A DNA stretch of 23,649 nucleotides from Archangium sp. (GTDB lineage Bacteria > Myxococcota > Myxococcia > Myxococcales > Myxococcaceae), in NCBI GenBank assembly GCA_016793585.1, contig JAEUJR010000130.1, forward strand, positions 1-23,649, read 5' to 3'. The position numbers and the translations under genes are program-made. Below are positions 10,283 to 19,500 of the stretch, piece after piece (the stretch's first letter is position 1; every line of letters starts with the position of its first letter). The notes beneath the pieces are model-generated. The model was not told the DNA's origin and made no database searches. It saw only the letters and a list, made by a program, of their open reading frames with translations.

Positions 10283-11947
10283 ATGCGCATTCGTGACGCT
10301 GGCGTGCAGCGCCTCGCAGCCGACTTCGAGGCGCGTCAGGCACCCATCAGTGACGCCGAGGTGCTGAAGCTGCTCTCCGAGCTCGCCGACGGCACCAGCA
10401 ACGCGGCGTCGTTGTTGAGCGAACTCTCCCGCCCAGGTGTGTCGCGTGCAGAGCAGCTCTCACTGCTCCAGTCAGGCCTCGACGCTGACGAGCTGGCCGA
10501 CGTGAAGACGTTGCTCGACGAGTCGACGATGCGGCTCTCAGCGGCGGCGCGAAACCTGCTCGAGGCTGCGGTCGGTCGGGCGGCGCTCGACGCGCACGCG
10601 CCGGGGCTTCAGCTCGACCAGACCAACGGCCGCTTCGAAGGGCTCGCGATGCCGGGCGCCATCATCGAGGCCGTCAACCTGAGCACCGCCGCGACGGGCT
10701 TTGGCCGCATCACCGACGGAGTCGAGCTGGGTCGCGCCGACGACCGCGGTCGCTTCAGCGTCTTCATGGGTGACGCGCAGCAGGGCGACCAGGTTCGGGT
10801 GCGGGCGCGCTCGGTCGATGGCCGCGCGAGCGACTGGTTCACGGTCACCGCCACCACCGGCCAGGCCGACCTGCGCGCAGCCTTCGTCAACCTGCGTCGC
10901 GTGCTCGCGCGCACGAGCCCCGACGGCACCGTCTCCATCCTCGCGGCCTCGAAAGACCTGCCCTTCACCGAGCCCTACGCGACGGTGCGCTTTTCGAACC
11001 AACGCACTGGCGAGTTCACCGACGTGAAGATGGGCGACTTCGCCACGCTGCTGAACCCCGTCGTGCTCCAGGGCCAGCCGGGTGACGCCATCGGCATCGC
11101 GGTCAGCGACGGCCAGGGCAACACCGACTTCTCCTTCGTCGCGGGCACGTTGAGCGCTCCCGGCTTTCCACCGCGTGGCGCCATCGACGACCCGGCCGCC
11201 GTCGCGCGTGACGGAGCGCCGCCCACCTTCGCCGCGAGCGGAGACCTCTTCGTCAACGGCGTCTCGGTGCACGACCCGAAGCAGGGCCAAATCGGCAACT
11301 GCTACGTGCCCGCTGCGCTCGCGGCCATCGCGCACGCAGACCCGAAGGCCATCGAAGACCTGATTCGCGCGAACGACGACGGCACCGTCACCGTGCGCTT
11401 CTTCGACACCCAGACGTTCACGCCGCACGAGGTCGTGGTCGATCGCGACCTCTATGGCTCCTTCGGCCGCGCGAAGTACGGCGGCGCCACGCAGCGTGAC
11501 GTCAACGGCAACGCCGAGACGTGGTTCTCCCTCGTCGAGAAGGCCTACGCGACCTGGCGGGGCAGCTACGACGTCGTCGCGCAGGGCGGCAGCGTGGGGC
11601 AGCTTCAATCAGAGGTGCTCGGCCGGCCGAACGTCGAGCACTGGCTCAACACCGGCGTCAGCGCCGAGCAGGTCTTCGCCACGATTCGGAGCGGCACTTC
11701 GCAGCAGCGCGCGATGGCGGCGGGCACGTACGGCACGCAGGAGGCGTCGCGGTACACGAACAGCGGGCTCTACGCGAACCACGCGTACTCGGTGCTCGGC
11801 GCGAAAGGAGAGAACGGCCAGAAGCTCGTCACGCTGCGCAACCCCTGGGCCTCGGGAGAACCCGGCCGTGACGGCGTCGACGACGGCGTGTTCGATCTGC
11901 CGCTGCAGGACTTCATGCGGCTCTTCCAGGTGCTGAACGTCACCTGA
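10283..11947 (+). CDS. Calpain-family (C2) cysteine protease
   Basis: The 554-residue protein is started at ATG 10283; an upstream in-frame ATG at 10244 is possible. The C-terminal third matches papain-like calpains: Q334-G-Q-I-G-N-C340-Y gives the oxyanion glutamine six residues before the catalytic cysteine, NHAYSV gives H500, and LRNPW gives N520 followed by W522. The triad is complete, so activity is expected. Residues 1-100 are helical and acidic. Residues about 105-290 look like two beta-sandwich domains (FSVFMGDAQQGDQVRVRARS and a second GQPGDAIGIAVSDGQGN copy), similar to bacterial Ig-like modules. No signal peptide or membrane segment is visible, so it is either cytoplasmic or exported by a dedicated machine. 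Calpains cut proteins in a limited way, and animal forms need calcium; calcium sites cannot be judged here. Confidence 0.88.
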   Translation: MRIRDAGVQRLAADFEARQAPISDAEVLKLLSELADGTSNAASLLSELSRPGVSRAEQLSLLQSGLDADELADVKTLLDESTMRLSAAARNLLEAAVGRAALDAHAPGLQLDQTNGRFEGLAMPGAIIEAVNLSTAATGFGRITDGVELGRADDRGRFSVFMGDAQQGDQVRVRARSVDGRASDWFTVTATTGQADLRAAFVNLRRVLARTSPDGTVSILAASKDLPFTEPYATVRFSNQRTGEFTDVKMGDFATLLNPVVLQGQPGDAIGIAVSDGQGNTDFSFVAGTLSAPGFPPRGAIDDPAAVARDGAPPTFAASGDLFVNGVSVHDPKQGQIGNCYVPAALAAIAHADPKAIEDLIRANDDGTVTVRFFDTQTFTPHEVVVDRDLYGSFGRAKYGGATQRDVNGNAETWFSLVEKAYATWRGSYDVVAQGGSVGQLQSEVLGRPNVEHWLNTGVSAEQVFATIRSGTSQQRAMAAGTYGTQEASRYTNSGLYANHAYSVLGAKGENGQKLVTLRNPWASGEPGRDGVDDGVFDLPLQDFMRLFQVLNVT

Positions 11948-11967
11948 GCCGTGCTTCACTCGGGGCC

Positions 11968-12378
11968 ATGCGACTCGCGCTCCTCACCTCCCTCGCGCTG
12001 CTCTTCACCAGCCAGGCTCCCGAGCCGGGCGTGCTCGGCCAGTTCCAGACCCCGAGCGGCAACACGTTCTGTCTCGTCTACGCCGGCGACTCGGGCGCGA
12101 CGCTCGAGTGTGAGCTGAAAGAGAACGTCGCGAAGCTGCCCGCGCGCCCGAAAGACTGCGAGCTCGACTGGGGCAGTCGTTTTTCGCTCCCCGAGAAGGG
12201 GAAGGCCGTGCGCGGCTGCTACGGCGACACGCTGCAGGGCGAGCTGCCGAAGCTCGAGTACGGCAAGCCGTGGAAGGTGGGGGCCTTCTCGTGCGAAGCG
12301 ACGACGAAGCGCCTGCGCTGCACGAACGCCGACGGCCATGGCTTCGAGCTCGCCCGCGCGGCGCAGAAGTTGTTCTGA
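11968..12378 (+). CDS. Small secreted six-cysteine protein, DUF6636-like
   Basis: The 136-residue protein starts at ATG 11968, 20 bases after the calpain stop, with a GGGG stretch just upstream. MRLALLTSLALLFTSQAPEP is an export signal. The mature domain has FQTPSGNTFC near the start, CELDWGS in the middle and CTNADGHGFELAR at the end. This pattern recalls a small secreted family common in actinobacteria with F-x-S-P-S-G-N-I-x-C and GHGF-x-L-S-R motifs (DUF6636 as far as I recall). Cysteines 35, 48, 64, 84, 109 and 118 could form three disulfides. Its function is unknown. Close spacing suggests co-transcription with the calpain gene. Confidence 0.75.
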   Translation: MRLALLTSLALLFTSQAPEPGVLGQFQTPSGNTFCLVYAGDSGATLECELKENVAKLPARPKDCELDWGSRFSLPEKGKAVRGCYGDTLQGELPKLEYGKPWKVGAFSCEATTKRLRCTNADGHGFELARAAQKLF

Positions 12379-12385
12379 GCGCGCC

Positions 12386-13396
12386 TCAGCGGAAGCGAAA
12401 CTGCCCGTCCTGCGTGACGTGGAAGCCGAAGTTGAAACGAATGAACCCGTGCTCGACCAGCGTCGGTGGCGGGTTCGAGAACGGCGCCGCCTGCTCGAAG
12501 GCGCGCATCGCCTCGGCGTCGAGCAGGTCCATGCCGCTGCTCTGCGCGACGAAGAGGTCGGCGAGGGTGCCATCGGGTTTGAGCGTCACGGTCATCACGG
12601 TGACGCGCGCGACGACCCCCGGGTCGACGTTGCGCTGACGAAGCCGGCCGTTCGGGTCCCACTTCGCGCTGACGGCCTGCTTCACGCGGTTGAAGAACGC
12701 GGCGTACTTCCACTCGCGCGTGTTGAGAAAGGTGCCGTCGCCCGCGGGCACGTCGAGCGCGTCGTTGGGGGCGCCGCCACCTTCGGTCAGCTCGGTGCCG
12801 CTGGCCTGTGTGCCTGACTCGGTGCCGGCCGGCGCGGTCGAGGTCGTGTCCTCTTCGGTTCCTCCCGTGCTCGACGGCAACAGCAGACTCGGCGCCGAGC
12901 GTCTGCCCAACAGGCTCTCGGTGAGGCTCACGGCCGAGGGTGGCGGAGCGCTCGAGGCGGCGCCCTTCGCCGACGGCTGGGCCTCAGGCGTCTTCTGCGT
13001 CTGCGGCGTCGCGCGGCTCCAGGTGCGCGTCTGCTCGCGTGCGCGTGTCTCTTTCATCACCCGGTTGTTCGTCGTCGCGAGGTACTTCGCGTCTTCGGCG
13101 ATGCGCTCGTTGCCCGGCGCGACGTCGACGACCTGCCCCTCGGGGTGAAGAGGCGCAGGGCGCTCGGGAACTTGAATGCTGCGCGCGCTCCGGTTGGCGG
13201 CCCACTGGCGCGCATCGAGGCGGCGCAGCGAGACGGGCTGGCGTGGCGGCGGCTTCGGCGGGCGCGGCTTCGACGTGAGCGACGAGAGCGCGAGGAACAG
13301 CGCGGCGCCCACCAGGTGCGCCACCAGCGACAGCGGCAGGGCAAGCCACGGCCAACGCTCGGCGCGCGACACACGCGATGGAGTCAGCAGGGCCAC
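12386..13396 (-). CDS. TonB-type protein (energy transducer TonB C-terminal domain)
   Basis: The 336-residue protein uses GTG 13396, with AGGGG six bases upstream on the - strand. One N-terminal membrane helix (about 17-39) follows a short basic tail, then a proline/lysine stretch (PRPPKPPPRQP, 44-54) and a long low-complexity Ser/Thr/Pro/Glu linker (about 120-220). Residues about 230-325 fit a TonB C-terminal domain: YAAFFNRVKQAVSAKWDP, then VTVMTVTLKPDGTLADLFVAQSSGMDLLDAEAMRAFEQAAPF. TonB proteins span the periplasm and pass energy from ExbB/ExbD to outer-membrane receptors; no exbBD or receptor gene is nearby, so the partner is unknown. It follows the PP-loop gene by 48 bases, probably in one operon. 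Confidence 0.85.
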   Translation of the reverse strand: MALLTPSRVSRAERWPWLALPLSLVAHLVGAALFLALSSLTSKPRPPKPPPRQPVSLRRLDARQWAANRSARSIQVPERPAPLHPEGQVVDVAPGNERIAEDAKYLATTNNRVMKETRAREQTRTWSRATPQTQKTPEAQPSAKGAASSAPPPSAVSLTESLLGRRSAPSLLLPSSTGGTEEDTTSTAPAGTESGTQASGTELTEGGGAPNDALDVPAGDGTFLNTREWKYAAFFNRVKQAVSAKWDPNGRLRQRNVDPGVVARVTVMTVTLKPDGTLADLFVAQSSGMDLLDAEAMRAFEQAAPFSNPPPTLVEHGFIRFNFGFHVTQDGQFRFR

Positions 13397-13400
13397 GAGA

Positions 13401-13442
13401 CGCCCCTACCACCACCTCGTTCGGCGCTCGACTGTGGGGGCG
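13401..13442 (-). promoter_or_regulatory. Hairpin overlapping the TonB-gene ribosome binding site
   Basis: On the - strand CGCCCC begins two bases after the upstream stop codon and pairs with GGGGCG, extendable by CAC/GTG with a small bulge. The 3' arm contains the AGGGG that is the only visible Shine-Dalgarno of the TonB-type gene. No U-tract follows it on the - strand, so it is not a standard terminator there. A translating ribosome ending at the upstream stop would open it. Confidence 0.4.
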
Positions 13443-13444
13443 TT

Positions 13445-14995
13445 TCACCCGCTCCGTTTGGCGTACTTCTCGGCCAGCTGGTGCGTCGCGAGGAAGAACG
13501 TCTGCCGCTGCAGGTCGGCCACCGACGACAGCGCGCGTTTGCCGAACCGCCGCGCCTTCGCCACCAGCTTGCCGCGGTCACCTCGCGTCACCACGAAGTC
13601 GGTCGCCCGCTGCGCGAAGTAGATGCCCAGGTTCACGCCGCGGTAGAGCTGCTCGGTGATGGCGCTCCACTGCGTCTGGTCGAAGAAGACGGCGCGCAGC
13701 GCTTCACCCTGCGGCGACTCGTAGTCCTGCGCGACGGCCTTCTTGCCGAAGCCGAACGCCTCGCGCGGTACGCCACGCTCCTCGACGAGCCGGCGCGGAA
13801 TCGGGCGGTCGTAGTCGCTCATCAACTGCCACGGCTTCATCTCGTCGGAGCGCGACACCTTGTTGATGTTCGCCACGCTGCGCATGAACAGGTACGGCAC
13901 CGACGCCTCGACGACGCCGTACCGCACGCGCGCTTCGATGAGCGCGTAGCCGCTCTGTGCGCCGCGGCAGATTTGCCCCGACAGCCCCATCTCGCCGAGC
14001 TGCCGCTCCCACGCGCCGTCACCCACGTGGCCGGCCCAGAAGATGGTGGGCACGTCGCGCGACTCGGCGTCGGTGAGCATCGAGTGAAAGACGAGCTCGG
14101 GAGAGATCTGCGCCGTCGCCCAGCACCACTGCTCCATCTCGAGCGGCAGCTTCGAGAGGTCGAGGTCGAGGTAGCGGGGCGTCGCGCCGAGCGTGCGCGC
14201 AATCTCACTGCCGTCGTCGTCGGCCACGTCGGCATTCATCACGCCCTGCAGCAGCCGCGGAATGCGCGTGTTCGAGCGCTTCGCCGTCCAGCTCTCGATG
14301 CCGGGAATCAGCCTGGCGACGAACGACGTCACTGCCGCCGAGTCGTAGCCACGCGAAGCCGACGTCACCGAGTGCATCGGCCGTCTGCGCGCCGGGTCTC
14401 TCGCGTTCGTGTGCAGCGTCTTCAGCACGCCCTCGAACTGCGTGACGTAGTCGGCGAAGTCCTTGAACGAGCGCGGCACGTCGCGAAAGTGAAACGACGG
14501 CACGCCGCCGGGCCCGATGCGCAGCGACTCGAAGATGAGCTGGTTCATCGTCGGAATGCGCGGGTGCAGCACGTGGAACTGGCGCACGTAGTTGAAGACG
14601 CCGAGCGCCATGCTCTCGCCCCAGTCGCGGTGGTCGAAGCGCAGGTCGATGCGCGCGCCCAGGCGGCCGAGCAGCACCACCAGCGAGTTCGAGGCGTACC
14701 AGGTCGCTCCGTCACGGGCGTACACGCAGCGGTCGACGGTGGTGCTCGCCGGCACCACGTGCACGCCGTCGTCGTCGAGCCGAAGCCCGCTGCCGAAGAT
14801 GGCCTCGGCGCGATGAAAGTCTCCGCTCGAGAACGAGCCCGTCCACATGCCGGCGACGACCCACTTCGGCGCCTCGGCGCTGTCGACCTCGACGAACGGC
14901 CCCACCTCGACCGTCGTCACCTGCTGCTCGACGTCGATGCGCGCAAACCACGCCAGCTTCGGGAGTCGCTCGTCTCGGTGCACGTCGAGTCTCAT
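13445..14995 (-). CDS. Asparagine-synthase-related PP-loop protein
   Basis: The 516-residue protein is started at ATG 14995 (MRLDVHRDERL); a longer frame to 15145 would overlap the divergent amidase gene. Residues 214-219, SRGYDS, fit the PP-loop S-G-G-x-D-S of ATP pyrophosphatases, and GHVGDGAWE (322-330) sits where AsnB-type enzymes have their second G-x-G-D-E motif. The C-terminus has YDRPIPRRLVEERGVPREAFG, a motif I associate with asparagine-synthase-related proteins of polysaccharide or secondary-metabolite clusters. The N-terminal 160 residues resemble a class-II glutaminase fold (VYARDGATWYASNSL), but residue 2 is Arg, not the catalytic Cys, so glutamine hydrolysis is unlikely. It may adenylate a carboxylate using another amine donor, or be non-catalytic. 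No clear Shine-Dalgarno is seen. Confidence 0.65.
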   Translation of the reverse strand: MRLDVHRDERLPKLAWFARIDVEQQVTTVEVGPFVEVDSAEAPKWVVAGMWTGSFSSGDFHRAEAIFGSGLRLDDDGVHVVPASTTVDRCVYARDGATWYASNSLVVLLGRLGARIDLRFDHRDWGESMALGVFNYVRQFHVLHPRIPTMNQLIFESLRIGPGGVPSFHFRDVPRSFKDFADYVTQFEGVLKTLHTNARDPARRRPMHSVTSASRGYDSAAVTSFVARLIPGIESWTAKRSNTRIPRLLQGVMNADVADDDGSEIARTLGATPRYLDLDLSKLPLEMEQWCWATAQISPELVFHSMLTDAESRDVPTIFWAGHVGDGAWERQLGEMGLSGQICRGAQSGYALIEARVRYGVVEASVPYLFMRSVANINKVSRSDEMKPWQLMSDYDRPIPRRLVEERGVPREAFGFGKKAVAQDYESPQGEALRAVFFDQTQWSAITEQLYRGVNLGIYFAQRATDFVVTRGDRGKLVAKARRFGKRALSSVADLQRQTFFLATHQLAEKYAKRSG

Positions 14996-15104
14996 GGGCC
15001 GCAGAGAATAAACGCCCCAACTGGGCGATGGCTGGAAATCAAAGAAAACTACCGTCGCGCTGGAATTGCGACGCAGGCGGGAATGAAGGGGTAGAGCGCA
15101 CCTC
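14996..15104. promoter_or_regulatory. Divergent intergenic region, PP-loop gene / amidase
   Basis: This 109-base gap is A/T-richer than its surroundings (AAATCAAAGAAAACTAC near 15038-15054). It contains the dyad CGCCC-CAACT-GGGCG at 15013-15027, which could bind a regulator of one or both genes. AGGGG at 15087-15091 is a distant candidate ribosome binding site for the amidase. No well-spaced -35/-10 pair was found. Confidence 0.35.
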
Positions 15105-16505
15105 ATGAACGAGCGGCAGGCGTGGGAGCTGGCTTCCTGGGACACGGTCGAGACGCGCGCACGGCTTCAGTCGAAAGAGGTGAGCGCCGCCGAGGTCGTC
15201 GACGCGGCCATCGTTCGCGCCGAGCGCGCCACCCGCCTCAACGCCATCGTCACGCCGACGTTCGACCGCGCCCGCAGTGACGCGACCAGGCGCACCGGCC
15301 CGCTGGCGGGTGTGCCGATGTTCACGAAAGACCTCTCGCAGATTGCGGGCGTGCGCACGGCCTGGGGCACCGCGGCGTCGGGCCACTACATCTCTTTGAA
15401 GAACGACCCGTGCGTCACGACGTTCGAAGCCGTCGGCCTCGTCTCGCTCGGCAAGAGCGCGACGCCCGAGTTCGGCCTCACCGCCAGCACCGAGTCGGTC
15501 GTCTTCGGCCCCACGCTCAACCCGTGGGACGAGACGCGCATGACGGGCGGCTCGTCGGGTGGCTCGGCCGCGCTGGTGGCCGCTGGAGTCGTGCCCATGT
15601 CGCACGCGAGTGATGGTGGCGGCTCGATTCGTATTCCCGCGTCGTGCTGCGGCCTCGTCGGCCTCAAGCCCACGCGCGGCCGGCTCGACATGGAGGGGTC
15701 GACCTCGCTGCCCGTGAACATCGCCGTGCACGGAACGGTGACGCGCACCGTGCGTGACACCGTCGCCTTCTGGAGAGCCGTCACCGCCGCGCGCCCGACG
15801 AAGCTGCCGGCCATCGACGTCGTCAACCCCGCGCCCGACCGCAAGCTGCGCATCACGCTGGTGACGGCGACGGTGCCCGGCGGAGCGCCCATCGACCCCG
15901 AAGTTCGTGCGACCGTCGAAGCGGTGGCGAAGCGGCTCGAGGGGCTGGGCCATCACGTCACGCCCGGCGTCGTGCCGTGGACGCAGGGAGACCTCGATGA
16001 CTTCGTCGCGCTCTGGGGCTTCCTCGGGTTCTCGTACTCGCGGCTGGGCCGCCTCGTCGTGCACCGCGACTTCAAGTCAGACCTGCTCGAGCCGTGGACG
16101 AAGTCGCTCGCGAGCCGCTTCTTGAGCTCGAAGTGGGACTCGTTTCAGCGCATGCGTCGCCTGCGTGGCTACTCGCAGAAGTGGGCCGAGGCGATGAAGT
16201 CGTGCGACGTGTTCCTCATGCCGACGCTGGCCGTGCCGCCGCCGCCCATCGGTCACCTGCGGCCCGACGTTCCGTTCGACGAGAAGTTCGCGCGGCTCAC
16301 GCTGACGGTGCCCTTCACGGGAATGATGAACGCGGCGGGCGCTCCGGCCATCTCGGTGCCGATGGGGCGCACCGCGTCGGGCCTGCCGATTGGTGTTCAG
16401 CTCGCGGGTGCCTGGGCTTCCGAGCGCATGCTGCTCGAGCTCGCCTCACAGCTCGAAGCCGACGCGCCGTGGGTGCCGATGAAGCCGCTGTTCACTTCTT
16501 CGTGA
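15105..16505 (+). CDS. Amidase-signature family amidohydrolase
   Basis: The 466-residue protein starts at ATG 15105. The Ser-cisSer-Lys triad of the family is complete: K75 in PMFTKD, S150 in MTGGSSGGS and nucleophile S174 in SDGGGSIRIPAS, with the 24-residue spacing known from fatty acid amide hydrolase. Length is typical. It hydrolyses carboxamides; the substrate cannot be told from sequence. GatA is less likely because gatB and gatC are absent here and an NPWD-type context is shared by general amidases. There is no signal peptide, so it is cytoplasmic. Its last 14 bases overlap the 3' end of the convergent giant kinase gene. Divergence from the PP-loop gene puts a possible amide-forming and an amide-cleaving enzyme back to back. 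Confidence 0.92.
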   Translation: MNERQAWELASWDTVETRARLQSKEVSAAEVVDAAIVRAERATRLNAIVTPTFDRARSDATRRTGPLAGVPMFTKDLSQIAGVRTAWGTAASGHYISLKNDPCVTTFEAVGLVSLGKSATPEFGLTASTESVVFGPTLNPWDETRMTGGSSGGSAALVAAGVVPMSHASDGGGSIRIPASCCGLVGLKPTRGRLDMEGSTSLPVNIAVHGTVTRTVRDTVAFWRAVTAARPTKLPAIDVVNPAPDRKLRITLVTATVPGGAPIDPEVRATVEAVAKRLEGLGHHVTPGVVPWTQGDLDDFVALWGFLGFSYSRLGRLVVHRDFKSDLLEPWTKSLASRFLSSKWDSFQRMRRLRGYSQKWAEAMKSCDVFLMPTLAVPPPPIGHLRPDVPFDEKFARLTLTVPFTGMMNAAGAPAISVPMGRTASGLPIGVQLAGAWASERMLLELASQLEADAPWVPMKPLFTSS

Positions 16506-19500
16506 GAAACCCGCGGGCCGCCTTCACGCCGTCGTCCCACCCGAGCGAAGCCGCGAGCTGCGCCGTGTTGGTCGCCAGCGTGGGCAGGCGCGGGTCGGCC
16601 ATCTTCGAGAGCACCCGGCACAACGACACGAGCTGCCGGGCCTGAAAGAGGAAGTCTCCCGCGGCCTCTGCCGTCGTCGCTGCGGCGCCGAACCACTGCG
16701 TCGCCTCTTTGAACGCGTTCGTCTGCACGCAGAGGGTGCCGAGGTTCGCCATCACCCGACACCCGTGGAGCGGCGCGTTCGAGGCCTTCCAGCGCTCGAC
16801 TGCCGCCTGCAGAAACGGCTTCGCACGCGCGAACTGCTGCTGCGTCATCAACACACCGCCGATGCGTGACTCGAGGCGCGCGCGAAAGTCGAGCTCGCCA
16901 TGCCAGGGCGCGATGGGCAGAAACGCGTCGGCCACCGCGAGCGCTTGTTGGTACGAGTCGACGGCGGTGACGAGGTCGTTGCCTGACTCCTGCACCTCGC
17001 CCAGCTCGGCCAGACACGCGGCGCCGGCCGGAGTGCCCTGCGACGTGGCGAGCGCTTCGTCGAGCGCGGCCTGCGCCTCGTCGAGACGGCCCTCGAAGCG
17101 CAGCACCCGGGCCGACGCGAGGCGGTGCTCCACGCACGTCACCTGCGACGAGTCGGCGAGCTCGTTCGCGGCGTCGAGCAGGTGCCGCGCGCGGGCTCTG
17201 TCCTTCTGCAGCAGCGCACAGATGGCCGCGCGTGAGAACAGCTCGAGGCGCGCCGTCACCGCCTGGCGCGATGACGCGTACGAGTGTGAAGCCAGCGCTT
17301 CGGCCATGCCCTGCTGCGCGCGAGAGACGGTCGAGAGGTCTCGCTCGGTCAACGCACGCTCGGCGACGCCCTTCCACGCCTGGCCTGCGCGCGAGGTGTC
17401 TCCCGCGCGGCCCAGCTGCTCGGCCAGCCTCGGCAGCAACGACGGCGTCTGCCGGCTCAGCTCGTTCAACACGCTCGAGAGCCGCGTCGCGAGCGGGCGT
17501 TCACCCATCATCGGCGCCGACGCGAGCGGCCCCTCGAACCCGGGCGCGACCGAGACGCGGCCGTGACCTGCGCTCCGCACCAACCGCGACGTCACCGCGC
17601 GCGCCCACGCGGCCTGCGCGACCTGTGGCAGTGCCTTCGCAGCGCTCGCGCCGTCGGCTGCGTCGCCGAGCGCGTTGATGGTCTCGAGCAACCGGCACAC
17701 GCGCGTGCCCACGGCTTTCAGCCTCGCGAGGGGAAGCTGCGCGCTGTCGAGCTGCGGCACCGACCCCTCGAGCACCATCGCTTCACCACGCGGGCGCAAC
17801 GCTCCCCGTTCGGCGGTGAGCAGCGTGAAGTCGACCAGCACGCCCGGCAGCCCGCCCGAGCGCGAGAGCAGCGCTTCACGCAGCTCGGTGGAGGGCGGAT
17901 TGCCGAGGAAGCCCGTCAACAGCACGTCGACGTCGGCCGGGGTGAGCGAGGGCAGGGCGAGCTGCTGCGCCTTCACGAACGTCGGCGCCTGCTCTTGCGT
18001 CGTGAAGCCCACCACCAGCTCACGTTTCTGGCGCGTCGCACACAGCTCGGCGAACGCCTCCACGCTCGCGTCGTCGGTCTGGTCGAGCGCGTCGAAGACG
18101 AAGACGAGCGGGCGCTCCTTCGCGACGACGGTGGCCAGCAGTCGCAGCGCGTGCACCGCCTGACGCCCACCCAGCGGCGCGGGAGCCGCGCGAACCTGAC
18201 ACAGCAGCATCACCGCTTCACGGTGCGAGGGCGAAAGGCCGAGCTTGTCGAGCGCTGGCGCGAGCGCGGCGTGCCGCTGGCCGAAGGGCACCTGCGCGAG
18301 CTGACACACCAGCTCGATGAGCGACGACGCGGGCCCGCCCTTGAGCCCCGACGAGAACAGCACCGCCGCGCCCGTCTGCTGCGCGCGCACCGCGAACTCC
18401 TGCGCCACCTGCGTGCGGCCCGAGCGGCGCGGGCCGGTGACGACGACGGGCGCCACCTCGCCCTTCGCCAGCGCCGTGAGCCGTGCGTCGAGCGCCTGCG
18501 CGACCGCGTCGAAGCCCACCGTCACCATCGCCTTCGACGAGACGGGCTTGCGGCCCAACACCTGCACCACGGCGTCGTCGACGGGCGCGAGCTCGAGCAG
18601 GTCGTTCAACGAGTTCGCGAAGCCGCGCGCCAGCACGCACTGGCCAGCCGCCGTCGTCTTCACCAGCGTCTTCGAAGCGTCGATGGCCTCGCCTTCGATG
18701 GCGCCGTCAGGGTCGGAGCGCAGTCTGCTGCCCGACACCGCCAGCCGGAACGATGGGGCCTCGGCCGGCGCGCCATCGAGCCGAACCTCGAGCCGCTCCC
18801 GAAGCTCCTGCGCCGCGAGCGCACAGCGCGCCTGCGCGCCGAGCCCGAAGAAGACGAACACGAAGACGTCGGCGGTGACGTCGTCGAGACAGCCGCCCCA
18901 CTCGAGCGCGACGTCGGTGCAGAGAGTGAGCAGCTGCCCGAAGGCCTTCGGCTCGTGCGCCCGCAGCGGCTCGATGCTCAGCACCCACGCGATGGGCAGG
19001 GCCGCGGGCATCGACGCGCGCAGCTGCTCACAGCGCTGCACCCGGTCGGGGCTCAGGGGAAAGTTGAACTGCGCCAGCACTTCGCCGAGGCGCCCGAGCC
19101 TTCCATCGGTGCCATCGGTCGCAGACTTCGCGTAGTCGGACGCAGCGAGCGACGTCGGCTGCGCGAGTCGCCGCACGCCGGGCTCGGGCTGCAGGAACGC
19201 GGTCTGTTGCTGCGGCGGGACGTACGCCGTTTGCAGGCCCGAGGCGCCGCGCTGGTTTGGCACGAAGGCAGGTGTGAGCCCCGACAGGCCTGGCCGCGCC
19301 CCCACTCCGGGTGGAGGCAGTGGTGACGGTGCCGGCTGGAGCGCCATCGTGTGCGGCGGCGGTGCCGTGATGAGCGGCATCTTCTCGACACCCCACGCCG
19401 GCTCCGGTGCAGCTGGCTCGGCTGGCGGCTCCTGCTTCACGCGCCCCTGCACCGCGCCCGTGAGCGCCTCGGCGAAGTCGTTCACCGTTTGAAACCGGGC

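Noticed and set aside
9861..10367. 168-residue + strand frame opposite the small lipoprotein
   Set aside because: The - strand frame has a clear lipoprotein signal; this frame has none and overlaps the calpain start.
13145..15094. 649-residue + strand frame across the TonB and PP-loop genes
   Set aside because: Spans two genes and their gap, is Arg/His-rich and has no domain; the - strand frames carry recognisable motifs.
17563..19326. 587-residue + strand frame antisense to the giant kinase
   Set aside because: Low-complexity Arg/Leu/Glu composition and no motifs; it is a shadow of the kinase gene.
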